DNA from: an uncultured Kiritimatiellota bacterium
GTDB taxonomy: Bacteria; Verrucomicrobiota; Kiritimatiellia; RFP12; DVOR01
Length of the DNA: 48,188 bases
Direction of reading: 5' to 3'
Assembly (NCBI GenBank): GCA_944389945.1
Contig: CALXOF010000017.1
Span: 1-48,188 of the forward strand
The notes below the pieces were generated by a model, which made no database searches, had not been told where the DNA came from, and saw nothing but the letters and a program-made list of their open reading frames with translations. Both the position numbers and the translations under genes were made by a program. Shown here in pieces: positions 16,469 to 27,917 of the stretch. Numbering within the stretch: position 1 is the first letter of the stretch; the number at the start of each line of letters is the position of its first letter.

Positions 16469-17183
16469 AACTGTGCAACCCAGGGAAAAGCTTGGAGAGG
16501 TTGATCCAGGTCACCGTGAGGATGATGGCGAGGAGGCCGATGCCCAGGAGCGTGAGGCGCCAGGGACGGGAGGCGGGCACGTGCCAGAGCGCGGCGTAGA
16601 CCAGCCAGGTGGCGAGGGACCATTGCTCCTTGGGGTCCCACTGCCAATAGGCGCCCCAGGCCTCGTTGCCCCAGATGGAGCCGAGCGCGAGGGCCAGCGA
16701 GATGAGGAAGAAGCCCCAAGCGAAGCTGCGCCGCGCGGCGTCAAAGCACCGGGCGCACTCCAGCGCGAAGGCGCGCGCCATCAAGGCGTAGGCCAACATA
16801 TAGCCCAAGACGTGCGGCACGAAGAGCGGACTTTGCAACGCGGGCATGAGTTGCCCTTCCTCGGCGGAGAAGACGAAGGCCAAGGGGAAGGCGACGATGA
16901 AGCCGAGCAGGGCGTCCAGGCGAACCGTCCAGACCTTGTCGCGCCAGGCGGTGAGGAAGGTCGCGCCGGCGAGGATGGGCGGCAACCAGAGGAAGGCCTC
17001 AAAGAGGTTGCGCATCGGCGGATGGTCGACGGCGCCCCAGCGCACCAGGATGGCCGCCGCGCCAAGCGGCAACACCGCGCCCCAGACCCAGCGGCCGATC
17101 CGTTTGGGCAACGCCACGCCGAGCACGGCGAGCAGGACCTGCGCGTTGAGCAGCCATCCGAGAAGGTCGGTCTTGAGTGTCAT
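16455..17183 (-). CDS. ccsA: Cytochrome c biogenesis protein CcsA (ResC-like)
   Basis: Integral membrane protein of 242 residues with about eight helices. The tryptophan-rich motif WGNEAWGAYWQWDPKEQW near residue 168-185 is the WWD-type haem-handling segment of System II cytochrome c synthases. His residues around it (HPP near 54, HVLGY near 125, WHVP near 200) are candidate haem ligands. With ResB it exports haem and attaches it to apocytochrome c outside the membrane. It overlaps resB by 4 bases. Confidence 0.9.
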   Translation of the reverse strand: MTLKTDLLGWLLNAQVLLAVLGVALPKRIGRWVWGAVLPLGAAAILVRWGAVDHPPMRNLFEAFLWLPPILAGATFLTAWRDKVWTVRLDALLGFIVAFPLAFVFSAEEGQLMPALQSPLFVPHVLGYMLAYALMARAFALECARCFDAARRSFAWGFFLISLALALGSIWGNEAWGAYWQWDPKEQWSLATWLVYAALWHVPASRPWRLTLLGIGLLAIILTVTWINLSKLFPGLHSYAGL

Positions 17184-17827
17184 CGCAGGGTCTCCCGAAT
17201 GGCCAGCCCAAAGGCGGCGAGGACAAGCAGGCCATAGCCCGCGAAGACAATGGGCGCGCCGGGGTCATAGCGCAGAGACAGAACAGTCGCCCACCAGCTG
17301 TGGCCCATTGGGTCGATCGCCTGCGTGTAAGACATCTGATAGTAAGTGATGTTGTCCCGGCGGAGCGGCTGGTTCACCGCGAGCGTGCGGTCGCCCTCGG
17401 GGAAGGTCAGTGTGGTGCGATATTGCTTGGGCATGCCATCTGGATAGCGCTCAATCTCAAAGGTCTTGAGCGTCACGGTGTCGCCGTTCACGATGCGCTG
17501 GCGCAGTTCGCGCGGGGCCAACGGCGCATCCACCAACTCCACCTGCCAGGTCTGTGCCAAGAAGGCCGTGACCAGTCCGCCGACCGCCACCGCCGCCGCG
17601 CCCGCATGGAAGAGTGTGCTTAGCCACCGCCGCTTGAAGAGCGCCGCCACCGCCGCCGTCGCGCAGACCAACGCAAATGCCGCCACCGCACCTTTGGCCC
17701 AAGGCGTCCCGAGCATCCATTGAGTCTTGGGAAAGGCCAAAATGGCCGACAATGCGGCCAAAAACAACAACGTCACGACCGCCCCGAGCCGTGTCCCAAA
17801 TACTGTCTTTGCGCCATTCGAAAACAT
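17180..17827 (-). CDS. resB: ResB-like cytochrome c biogenesis protein
   Basis: 215 residues, much shorter than full ResB (400-550), as in the reduced ResB-like proteins that pair with CcsA. It has three membrane helices near residues 12-30, 41-58 and 66-85, an extracytoplasmic domain with a YYQMSYTQ motif typical of ResB, and a last helix near residues 192-210. The start at 17827 is the only Met before the first helix. The predicted -10 box (TATACT, reverse of 17835-17840) lies so close that the mRNA may begin at or next to the ATG. Confidence 0.85.
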   Translation of the reverse strand: MFSNGAKTVFGTRLGAVVTLLFLAALSAILAFPKTQWMLGTPWAKGAVAAFALVCATAAVAALFKRRWLSTLFHAGAAAVAVGGLVTAFLAQTWQVELVDAPLAPRELRQRIVNGDTVTLKTFEIERYPDGMPKQYRTTLTFPEGDRTLAVNQPLRRDNITYYQMSYTQAIDPMGHSWWATVLSLRYDPGAPIVFAGYGLLVLAAFGLAIRETLR

Positions 17828-17930
17828 AATGCGTAGTATACCAAATCCACACTTCCCCATTGCGTCTGGTATTGGATTTCCCCGCTTTTCCTCGGGCATC
17901 ATTGACGGATGTGGTATACTTCCGCGCGAC
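17828..17930. promoter_or_regulatory. Divergent promoters with TGGTATACT extended -10 boxes
   Basis: The minus-strand promoter of resB reads TGGTATACT (reverse complement of 17835-17843), and the plus-strand promoter of the DUF1275 gene reads TGGTATACT at 17912-17920. Neither has a good -35 hexamer at 17 bp. Expected start sites fall within about 4 bases of the respective ATG codons, so both transcripts may be leaderless. Confidence 0.55.
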
Positions 17931-18608
17931 ATGAAACCAGAGCAAGTGAGCGGAGCTGTTGGGCAGATGTCCGAGACCTTTCGTGTCGGGGCGCTGTTGG
18001 CGTGCGTCGGTGGATTCTTGGACGCGTATACCTTTCTTTGCCGGGGCGGCGTCTTTGCCAACGCGCAAACGGGCAATTTGGCGTTGCTTGGCACGCGCTT
18101 GGCGGTCGGCGATTGGGTGGGCGCCTGTGGGTATCTCTTCCCGGTGCTGGCCTTCATCCTTGGGGTGTTGTTGGCGGAGGGGGCGCGCCGATTGCCGTGG
18201 GGCGATTCGTTGTTTCATTGGCGTCAGCCGCTCTTGCTTGTCGAGGCGGCGGTGTTGGCGCTTTGCGTGTGCTGTCCGGGTTTGGGCGATGCGATGGTCA
18301 ATATGGCCATCTCCTTTGTCTGCGCGATTCAGGTGCAGGGGTTTCGCAAGATTCATGGGAGCCCCATCGCCACGACCATGTGCACCGGAAATCTGCGTTC
18401 CGCCATTGAGGCCGCGCTGGCGTGGCGCCGTGGCACCGATCCCGCCGCCCTGCGTCGCGGGTTGCATACGTTGGGGGCTACGGCGTGTTTTGTCGTGGGC
18501 GCAGCAATTGGAGCCGCCGCGGTCCTGCGATTTGGGCATGAGGCGCTTTGGCTACCGGTCGGTCTGCTTCTCTTGGTTTGTCTGCTTTTGGTACGCCGCC
18601 CGGCATGA
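17931..18608 (+). CDS. DUF1275 (YoaK-like) membrane protein
   Basis: 225 residues with about six membrane helices. The pattern LLACVGGFLDAYTFLCRGGVFANAQTGN is typed by GGFLDAYTF and ANAQTGN, both hallmarks of DUF1275. IQVQGFRKIHGSPIATTMCTGNLR in the second half is equally characteristic. Function of the family is unknown. The ATG at 17931 fits a near-leaderless transcript; the ATG at 17967 (MSETFRVG) matches many family members better and is a real alternative. The stop lies next to the first of the repeated TGTGCCA sites of the dnaK control region. Confidence 0.8.
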   Translation: MKPEQVSGAVGQMSETFRVGALLACVGGFLDAYTFLCRGGVFANAQTGNLALLGTRLAVGDWVGACGYLFPVLAFILGVLLAEGARRLPWGDSLFHWRQPLLLVEAAVLALCVCCPGLGDAMVNMAISFVCAIQVQGFRKIHGSPIATTMCTGNLRSAIEAALAWRRGTDPAALRRGLHTLGATACFVVGAAIGAAAVLRFGHEALWLPVGLLLLVCLLLVRRPA

Positions 18609-18617
18609 GGGGAAAGG

Positions 18618-18690
18618 TGTGCCAGAAAGGATGTGCCAGTGGGGGAGAGTGTGCCAAATGGCCTGACAAGATGTGGCACGGTTTTGGCAC
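18618..18690 (+). promoter_or_regulatory. Repeated TGTGCCA / TGGCAC sites upstream of dnaK
   Basis: TGTGCCA occurs at 18618-18624, 18632-18638 and 18650-18656, and its inverse TGGCAC at 18674-18679 and 18685-18690. Together these make inverted pairs about 45-115 bp upstream of a sigma-54 promoter, the usual place for enhancer-binding-protein sites. The 18674 site with GC at 18687-18688 also satisfies the GG-N10-GC spacing of a weak second sigma-54 promoter. Confidence 0.5.
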
Positions 18691-18731
18691 GATTGGGGAA
18701 ACGGTAGCGTGGATGAGCGGGGAAAAGGGAA

Positions 18732-18748
18732 TTGGCACGGGAGTTGCA
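18732..18748 (+). promoter_or_regulatory. Sigma-54 (RpoN) promoter of dnaK
   Basis: TTGGCACG, four bases, then TTGCA: the -24 GG (18734-18735) and -12 GC (18746-18747) are exactly 10 bases apart, an essentially perfect match to the consensus TGGCACG-N4-TTGC. Transcription would start near 18759, and the dnaK ATG is at 18796 with AAAGGA at 18783-18788. Confidence 0.75.
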
Positions 18749-18795
18749 AAAGGAGGCGTCAGGCCGCGGTGACCCCGCGCAGAAAGGAACGACTT

Positions 18796-20685
<1,890 letters not shown>

Positions 20686-20692
20686 CCGAACC

Positions 20693-20719
20693 CCGGGGTG
20701 GGGGACTCCCCCGCCCCGG
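20693..20719 (+). terminator. GC-rich hairpin between dnaK and groES
   Basis: A 12-bp stem (20693-20704 with 20708-20719, one G-U pair) with a 3-base loop. It is not followed by a T run, so it is more likely an attenuator or mRNA-stability element than a full terminator. GroES starts 39 bases later. Confidence 0.5.
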
Positions 20720-20757
20720 ATCCACCCCTTTAACGATTTAGAAAGGATACAGACACC

Positions 20758-21054
20758 ATGTCCAACAAACCCGCCATCCGCCCGCTGGGCGACCGCGTCT
20801 TGGTTCAACCCAAGGAAGAGAAAGAAGTCACCCGCGGCGGCATCATCATCCCTGACACCGCCAAGGAAAAGCCCATGGAAGGCACCGTCATCGCCGTCGG
20901 CATCAAGCGCGACAAGGACGGCAAGGAAGTGCCCTTCGACGTCAAGCCCGGCGACACCGTCCTTCTCCCGAAGTACGGCGGCACCGAAGTCAAGCTCGAC
21001 GACGTCGTCTACCAGATCGTCCGTTCCGACGACCTCCTCGGCATCCTCGGCTAA
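20758..21054 (+). CDS. groES: Co-chaperonin GroES
   Basis: Ten-kilodalton lid of the chaperonin, 98 residues. It starts [12 protein letters not shown] and has the mobile-loop region [19 protein letters not shown] near residues 21-39 that contacts GroEL. AAAGGA lies about 10 bases upstream. It is followed after 30 bases by groEL, and shares the dnaK transcript unless the hairpin at 20693-20719 stops it. Confidence 0.97.
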   Translation: MSNKPAIRPLGDRVLVQPKEEKEVTRGGIIIPDTAKEKPMEGTVIAVGIKRDKDGKEVPFDVKPGDTVLLPKYGGTEVKLDDVVYQIVRSDDLLGILG

Positions 21055-21084
21055 CATCCATTTCCTGAAAGGAGAACATCTATC

Positions 21085-22719
<1,635 letters not shown>

Positions 22720-22742
22720 GCCGCACGCTTACTCAAGCAATC

Positions 22743-22775
22743 AAAAAGCCCCGGCCCAACGCCGGGGCTTTTTTT
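22743..22775 (+). terminator. Rho-independent terminator after groEL
   Basis: The stem AGCCCCGGC / GCCGGGGCT (22747-22755 with 22761-22769) has a 5-base loop, an A run before and a run of seven T residues after. It lies 24 bases downstream of the groEL stop. Confidence 0.95.
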
Positions 22776-22802
22776 GTCTTTAGATGCTCCCATGTTGGCC
22801 AT

Positions 22803-23063
22803 CAGTGTCCGGGGAAAGCGTTTCGCGACCTCCCTCCGGCAATCCTCAGTGGGCACATCCTAAAAGGGTCTCTCTGGACCACTATAAGGGTTCGCCCCTG
22901 ACCACTATAAGGGTTGACCTCGGACCACTATAGGGTCTCACCCCGAAACCCTTAAGGGTCCAGAAAACCCCTTTTAGCGGCTCTCCCACGAACCCTCACT
23001 TGTGCTCTCTGTGCCATGCTGTAATCTAAACCTGTCGCACTTCGTTTTCCCGGCCAGGACTAC
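22803..23063. repeat. Composite element enclosing repeat array copy 2, with possible terminal inverted repeats
   Basis: The left end reads CAGTGTCCGGGGAAA from 22803. The right end, 23045-23063, read on the minus strand is GTAGTCCTGGCCGGGAAAA, an imperfect inverted match to the AGTGTCCGGGGAAAA block. Between them lies the 23-bp-period array. This would be a roughly 260-bp element without coding capacity, as in a MITE, but the right-end match needs gaps. Confidence 0.4.
22868..22980. repeat. 23-bp-period palindromic repeat array, copy 2 (inverted orientation)
   Basis: GACCACTATA heads start at 22877, 22900 and 22923, exactly 23 bp apart. A CCCTTAAGGG head follows at about 22945-22958 and a degenerate CCCCTTTT unit at about 22968. 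Orientation is opposite to copies 1, 3 and 4. It lies between the groEL terminator and the tilS promoter. Confidence 0.9.
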
Positions 23064-23098
23064 CTGTTGGGGTGTCTGGGAACGAGGAGGGGCGGGTT

Positions 23099-23107
23099 TG
23101 CTACAAT
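23099..23107 (+). promoter_or_regulatory. Extended -10 box of tilS
   Basis: TGCTACAAT (TG-N-TACAAT), preceded by TT, lies about 39 bases before the tilS ATG. No convincing -35 hexamer was seen. Confidence 0.4.
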
Positions 23108-23145
23108 GATGGCGAGGATTGCATGGAAACGGACAAAGGACAACG

Positions 23146-24105
23146 ATGGGATTGGACGCGAGAGCCATCAATGGTCTCTTGCGGGAACACGTGTCGGGAA
23201 TGGTGCGCAGAGGGGAATATCCCATGAGATTACCACAGGATGTGACGCAGGAGCGGTGGGCGCTGGGGTTGAGCGGCGGAGCAGACTCCGTGGCGCTGTT
23301 GCTGAAGTGTCTGGAGGTTGGCGTACGGCCGGTGGCGTTGTACTTCAATCATGCCTTTGCAGATGAGAACGGCGATGAAGCGGAGGCGTTTTGCCGGGAG
23401 CTTTGTGCGTCGCTTGGGGTTGCGTTGGTCGTTGGCCGGCGGCAAGTGTGTGGGCAGGAGCGCGGTTCCAAGGAGAGTCGGGCGCGGGCGGCGCGGATGG
23501 CCTTCTTCGCTCGGGAAATCCCCGCGGCCGGCTGTGTGGGCATTCTGTTGGCACATCAAGCGGATGACCGGGCAGAGAATCTCATTTTGCGTTTGGCGCG
23601 TGGGTGTGGTGCGGAGGGTTTGTCCAGTTTCGGATGGGGCGGGGCAGTGCCGGGTGCGCCGCTGTTGCGCGTGTGGCGACCTTTGCTCGATGAGACGCAT
23701 GCAGCGCAAGTGGCTTGGTTGAAGGCGCGGGGCCAAAGCTGGGTGGAGGATGTGTCGAACGCAGATGTGACGATTCCTCGGAATGCCATTAGGCATCTAT
23801 TGACGCCTGTGTTGCCGCATTTCACCGCCGGGGCCAATGCATCTGCGGATTTATTGGCGGAGGAGTCCGCGTGCCTGGCGCGTCTGGCGGAGGCGGCAAT
23901 CGTCTCGCGAACAGAACAGACCTTGGAATTATGTCCGGAGACGGATGCCGTGCTGGCTCGGCGGGCACTGCGGAAGTGGTTGCCGAACGTGATGACGCGG
24001 CATCAAACGGAAGCGTTGCTTGCGTTGCCGGTGGGCGGCGTGACGCAAGTGGAGGGAGGCATTACGGTCAAACGCGTTGGGGACTGGACGTGGGTCAGGC
24101 TTTGA
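23146..24105 (+). CDS. tilS: tRNA(Ile)-lysidine synthase TilS
   Basis: N-type ATP pyrophosphatase that adds lysine to C34 of the CAU-anticodon tRNA-Ile, so that it reads AUA. It has 319 residues, in the short TilS class. The PP-loop SGGADS lies at residues 43-48, and the substrate motifs RxxRY/H-type region and HQADDRAENLILRLARG near 137-153 are present. The segment EDVSNADVTIPRNAIRH near 202-218 matches the conserved DxxNxD...RNxIR motif. The ATG at 23146 has AAAGGA 6-11 bases upstream. Its 3' end overlaps the convergent gene at 24095 by 11 bases. Confidence 0.93.
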   Translation: MGLDARAINGLLREHVSGMVRRGEYPMRLPQDVTQERWALGLSGGADSVALLLKCLEVGVRPVALYFNHAFADENGDEAEAFCRELCASLGVALVVGRRQVCGQERGSKESRARAARMAFFAREIPAAGCVGILLAHQADDRAENLILRLARGCGAEGLSSFGWGGAVPGAPLLRVWRPLLDETHAAQVAWLKARGQSWVEDVSNADVTIPRNAIRHLLTPVLPHFTAGANASADLLAEESACLARLAEAAIVSRTEQTLELCPETDAVLARRALRKWLPNVMTRHQTEALLALPVGGVTQVEGGITVKRVGDWTWVRL

Positions 24106-26200
24106 CGAAGACGTCGCGGACGTAGTCCATGAAGCGTTCCCGGAGGGCGGGAAGATCTTTCGCGGCGGCATCGAGCGCCCAAAGCGCGAAGTCCAGTTTA
24201 GGGCGGAAGTTGAAGGTTTTACGAAGCCCGGGGTCAAAGGCATCGAAGTGCGCCTTGCCCTGGGTGTAAATCCAATGCATCGCCTTTACCTTCTGTTCGA
24301 AGCCGTTGAAGAAGGCAGCGGCGCATTCGTTGAGGGTGCAGGCATCTTTGTGGGCCATCCAGTAGTCACCAAGGGCGGCGGCGTACTGGCGGAAATAGAA
24401 ACGATAGGAATCGAGGAGATTGGTCTCGTCTTGTGTGAGATTGGGCCAACCCATTGTTCCTCGGATGGAGCAGACCTGCACGTGGGCCGGCATCAAGCGA
24501 TGAAGGAAGGGGTCGTAGGCGAACTCGAAGATTTCCTTCCCGATACCAAAACGGCAGGTCGGCGGTGGGCCGGCGATGTATTTCTTGACCACCATGTTTT
24601 GGGCGGCGGCACTGCCATAGAGGCGTGCCAGAGCGAGGATGACATCCGGGAGTTCCGGGCTGTCCAAGTTCTCCGGGTTACTCTTGAAGAGGGTGGGCGG
24701 GATGGCATCCAGCGGATTGCCGGGGCTGCGGGTGCGCAGGAAGAAAGGAGCCGTGCGGCGGTGTCCGCCGGAGGTGTCGGTGAGCAGTTGAAATGCCGGA
24801 TAATCCGCACCAAGCGCACGGAAGACGTTGGCGCGGGTGAGCAGATAGTCGGCGTACCCGGCACGGACGCTGCCAAGGTGTTTCTGGATGAATGAGACCG
24901 GGATTGGCAAGCGGTTGGTCTTAGCCACAATCTCGCGTGTTTGGCCGCGACCGGTGGAGAGATCCTTGGAGGAGCGCACCTCGTAGACGTTGACGTATTC
25001 CATGCGTTCGTTGAGGCTGAGGCGGCTGGTGAGGTGTTGGATGACCTCCAAGGTCTGTCGATCGGCACCCACATGCGGGATTGGACAATTCTCCCCATTG
25101 GGGCCATGGCCGAAGGAGGCGCCTGGGAGCGCCACGCGGCGTGCGTCAAAGTCGACCTGACCAGGGATTATATCGTGGATATCGTCCGCGACGTAAGCGT
25201 AGAGGGCTCGGATGGTTGCCTCTGCGTCAAGATCTGCGTAGGCGGGGTTGGTGAGGAGGCGGCGGTAAAGCAGCGCGAGCCCGGCCAATGTGTCGGCCAT
25301 GTCCTCGTTGTTCATGCGGCCAAGGGTCATGCCTTCGATGAGGCGTTCCACGGCTGGAATCAAGAGACCTTCCGCGTCATCGCGAGAGAGTCCGAAGAAT
25401 TCCACAGCGTGTCTGCCTCTGCCCTTTTCGCGCCGCATGGCGTTTGCGCTCTCGCCGGGGGCCATTGAGGCCCATTCCCGCAGACAGGCCAAGGTCTTGC
25501 TTGGGTCAGTTCGCGCTAAGTCCGCCAAGTGGGTGAATTCTTGGACAGTGACCCAATGAACACCACGGATACTGACATAATAGCGCGCAGCGGTGTCAAC
25601 GCACAACCACGCCTTGTTCACGGCTTCTCGCATCTCAGAGAGCGTGTAGACGCGGGGGCGCACACGCCAGACTTGCCCCAGTCGTTCTGTATAGGCCAAC
25701 GCTTCCGGTGTCCGTTCCCCAAAGATGACCTCGTTCAGACCAAATCCCTGGTCGGCAAGCCACGTCGAGGCTTCTGCGACCAAGGTGAAGTCGGCTTCTC
25801 GTTGCAACAGCTCGGCTACGGCACCAGAGATGTTCGCAAGCACAACGCGTTTGGCCAACACCTTTGAGCGGTTGGCTTTGGGCACACGGCAGAATTCCTT
25901 GCCCAAGGCACCAGTGAAGAGGGGGGTCAGAATCGTTCCAAAATATCCTGTCCCCAATGCGCATAGCCAACCTCGTTTGCCAATACGCAAGTCCTTACGC
26001 TCAATCAAGACCATCGAACGCCGTCGCGTTCTGGCACTTGCAAGTGTCTCAGGCTCACGCTGCAACAGAAAGAGGTCATTCCCCAGGGAGTAAACATCAA
26101 AAACACGTGACTCCACTGTGCTTTTGGCGCAAGCGCTTCCCAAGCGCCGGCCAAGCCGTTGCACCCTCCCAATCATTCGTTCACATGCGTGCAGTGCCAT
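24095..26200 (-). CDS. Unrecognised 701-residue protein at the end of the ebo-kinase operon
   Basis: I do not recognise this protein. It has no clear signal peptide or membrane helix and is predicted cytoplasmic with mixed alpha/beta character. Distinctive stretches are ADFTLVAEASTWLADQGFGL (about 142-161), a region near 370-385 with SFGHGPNGENCPIPH, a segment near 550-560 reading RFGIGKEIFEF, and CSIRGTMGWPNL near 580-591. GAGGG lies 5 bases before the ATG at 26200; a GTG at 26212 is the alternative. It follows the UbiA-type gene by 65 bases on the same strand. Base composition looks somewhat less GC-rich than its neighbours. The coding call is secure from length and context; the function is open. 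Confidence 0.75.
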   Translation of the reverse strand: MALHACERMIGRVQRLGRRLGSACAKSTVESRVFDVYSLGNDLFLLQREPETLASARTRRRSMVLIERKDLRIGKRGWLCALGTGYFGTILTPLFTGALGKEFCRVPKANRSKVLAKRVVLANISGAVAELLQREADFTLVAEASTWLADQGFGLNEVIFGERTPEALAYTERLGQVWRVRPRVYTLSEMREAVNKAWLCVDTAARYYVSIRGVHWVTVQEFTHLADLARTDPSKTLACLREWASMAPGESANAMRREKGRGRHAVEFFGLSRDDAEGLLIPAVERLIEGMTLGRMNNEDMADTLAGLALLYRRLLTNPAYADLDAEATIRALYAYVADDIHDIIPGQVDFDARRVALPGASFGHGPNGENCPIPHVGADRQTLEVIQHLTSRLSLNERMEYVNVYEVRSSKDLSTGRGQTREIVAKTNRLPIPVSFIQKHLGSVRAGYADYLLTRANVFRALGADYPAFQLLTDTSGGHRRTAPFFLRTRSPGNPLDAIPPTLFKSNPENLDSPELPDVILALARLYGSAAAQNMVVKKYIAGPPPTCRFGIGKEIFEFAYDPFLHRLMPAHVQVCSIRGTMGWPNLTQDETNLLDSYRFYFRQYAAALGDYWMAHKDACTLNECAAAFFNGFEQKVKAMHWIYTQGKAHFDAFDPGLRKTFNFRPKLDFALWALDAAAKDLPALRERFMDYVRDVFVKA

Positions 26201-26265
26201 CGTATCCCTCACTTCTGACTAGAGTCTATCATAATCGCTCTTGTTTGTGAAGGCAAAGGTAAGGG

Positions 26266-27129
26266 TCAGGAACCTTGGAAAAAGAGAGACGAGATGGTGC
26301 TCAGCACCCAAAGGCAGAGCAACGTTGCCGGGATAAAAAACAGGTCAGGCGACAGCGCAATCATGCACCAAACAATTTGCAAAGGAATCATGTGGCGGAT
26401 GTGTGCCGCAACCAAAGCGGGGATATTGCGCCGCAACAGGACGAACGGTAACATGAGCGCAGCCGCAAGCAGAGGCGGCCATAGCGGACTTTTTCCCGTA
26501 ATCCAGAAGAGTGGCACCAGGCACAGTGTGAGCAATACGGGAGACCACCGAATCCACTGAGAGGGGGTGACGGTTGAATCGGCCTCGTTACGCGCGACAA
26601 TGGAAATCAAAAGCGTGTAAAGCACAAAGAATCCAATCGCAACGAGCATCAGACGGTTTTGCAAGATGGCTTCTGGTGAGGCCACGCAAAGCGCCCCGAA
26701 CAGGACATTGGCGCCCCGGCAAGTACCCATCGTCAGGACGCCTAGCCCTGGGATGCGCTTGGCAATCACATCGTAAAAGACGACGAGGCCAAGCAGTGTC
26801 GCGGCACAGGGCCAATTCTGCCATGCCAAAACGAGTCCGAGCGTGCCCAATAGGGGCGTCACGGCGAGGACCGACCGGAGGGAGACGCGACCGGAGGGGA
26901 TGGGGCGTTGAGGGCGTTCACGGGTGTCTACCCGGACATCCATGACATCATTGAGAAGCAAGCCGGTGGCATAGAGGCACAGTGAGGCCATAATCGTCAA
27001 GCAGATAGGCCAAGTGTCGTGTGCGAGGCCGCCCATCAGACACCATCCGACCAAGACGTCGCCGGGGACGGTGAAGAGGTTCGGCAACCTCAACAGCTCC
27101 AGCCACGCTTTTATCTTTTGTGCGACCAT
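26266..27129 (-). CDS. eboC: UbiA-family prenyltransferase, EboC-like
   Basis: Integral membrane protein of 287 residues with about eight or nine helices. The prenyl-diphosphate motif NDVMDVRVDTRERPQRPIPSG is seen near residues 60-80 (NDxxDxxxD), and a second, weaker YDVIAKRIPG motif near 118-128. The family attaches prenyl groups to aromatic or sugar acceptors. Assignment to EboC rests on the EboB homologue in the same operon and the short length; a menaquinone- or haem-type UbiA is less likely but possible. It is 14 bases after pyrK. Confidence 0.8.
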   Translation of the reverse strand: MVAQKIKAWLELLRLPNLFTVPGDVLVGWCLMGGLAHDTWPICLTIMASLCLYATGLLLNDVMDVRVDTRERPQRPIPSGRVSLRSVLAVTPLLGTLGLVLAWQNWPCAATLLGLVVFYDVIAKRIPGLGVLTMGTCRGANVLFGALCVASPEAILQNRLMLVAIGFFVLYTLLISIVARNEADSTVTPSQWIRWSPVLLTLCLVPLFWITGKSPLWPPLLAAALMLPFVLLRRNIPALVAAHIRHMIPLQIVWCMIALSPDLFFIPATLLCLWVLSTISSLFFQGS

Positions 27130-27143
27130 GCCTAAACTCCTTG

Positions 27144-27917
27144 TTACCAGACGATTTCTCTGGCCTCAAAGACGGGACCGTCCACGCAGACTCTGGCAAG
27201 GACTTCGGAACCATCCTCGCGGCGAATTTTCTGGACGCAAGCGAGGCAAGCGCCAACGCCGCAGACCATGTGCTTGTCGAGCGAAAGCCACCCTTTGATT
27301 CCTGCGGCGATGGCGCGTTCACCGACGGCGCGGAGCATACCGTCTGGGCCGCAGGCATAGAGTTCGGCTTGAGGCTTGTCCGCGAGCGCAGCATCGAGCG
27401 GGGCCGTGACGAGCCCCATGGTGCCGCGGCTCCCATCCTGCGTGGCAATGCGGACTTCCCAGCCGGCTTCCTCGAAGCGATCGGTTTCAAGGATATCCGC
27501 CGCCGTGCGGCCACCCACGAAGAGGATGCCTTTGCGCGGCAGACGCGAGGCCAGGAACCAAAGCGGCGCCACGCCATATCCGCCGCCGATGAGATAGGGG
27601 GTGCCCTCCGGTTTCAATGGGAAGGGGCGACCGATTGGGCCCAGCACGGGGAGTTCTGTGCCAACGGGGAGCACTGCGAGATGACGTGTACCTAGACCGA
27701 CAGTTTTGTAGAGGATGTGGAGGCGGCCGGTCACGGGGTCTGCGTCATAAATGCTGAAGGGGCGGCGCAGACGCGCGGCATCGAGCGAAGGCACGCGGAC
27801 GTGTACGAATTGCCCAGGCTGGGCCTCCGCGGCAATTGCAGGTACCGCGAGAGTCAACACTTGATAACCTTGCGCAAGCGGGCGGATGGAAAGAATGCGG
27901 GCGGATTCGTCGATCAT
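27144..27917 (-). CDS. pyrK: Dihydroorotate dehydrogenase electron-transfer subunit PyrK
   Basis: Iron-sulfur flavoprotein of 257 residues that passes electrons from PyrD1B-type dihydroorotate dehydrogenase to NAD+. FAD is bound through RRPFSIYD (51-58) and the NAD-binding lobe starts at LIGGGYGVAP. The 2Fe-2S cluster ligands are Cys219, Cys224, Cys227 and Cys244 (CGVGACLAC and VCVDGPVF). The catalytic partner pyrD is not in this window. The gene overlaps the kinase gene by 4 bases, so it is translationally coupled to it. Confidence 0.92.
   Translation of the reverse strand: MIDESARILSIRPLAQGYQVLTLAVPAIAAEAQPGQFVHVRVPSLDAARLRRPFSIYDADPVTGRLHILYKTVGLGTRHLAVLPVGTELPVLGPIGRPFPLKPEGTPYLIGGGYGVAPLWFLASRLPRKGILFVGGRTAADILETDRFEEAGWEVRIATQDGSRGTMGLVTAPLDAALADKPQAELYACGPDGMLRAVGERAIAAGIKGWLSLDKHMVCGVGACLACVQKIRREDGSEVLARVCVDGPVFEAREIVW

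Noticed and set aside
18609..18795. CIRCE element or sigma-32 promoter before dnaK
   Set aside because: No TTAGCACTC/GAGTGCTAA inverted repeat and no sigma-32-like -35/-10 pair were found.
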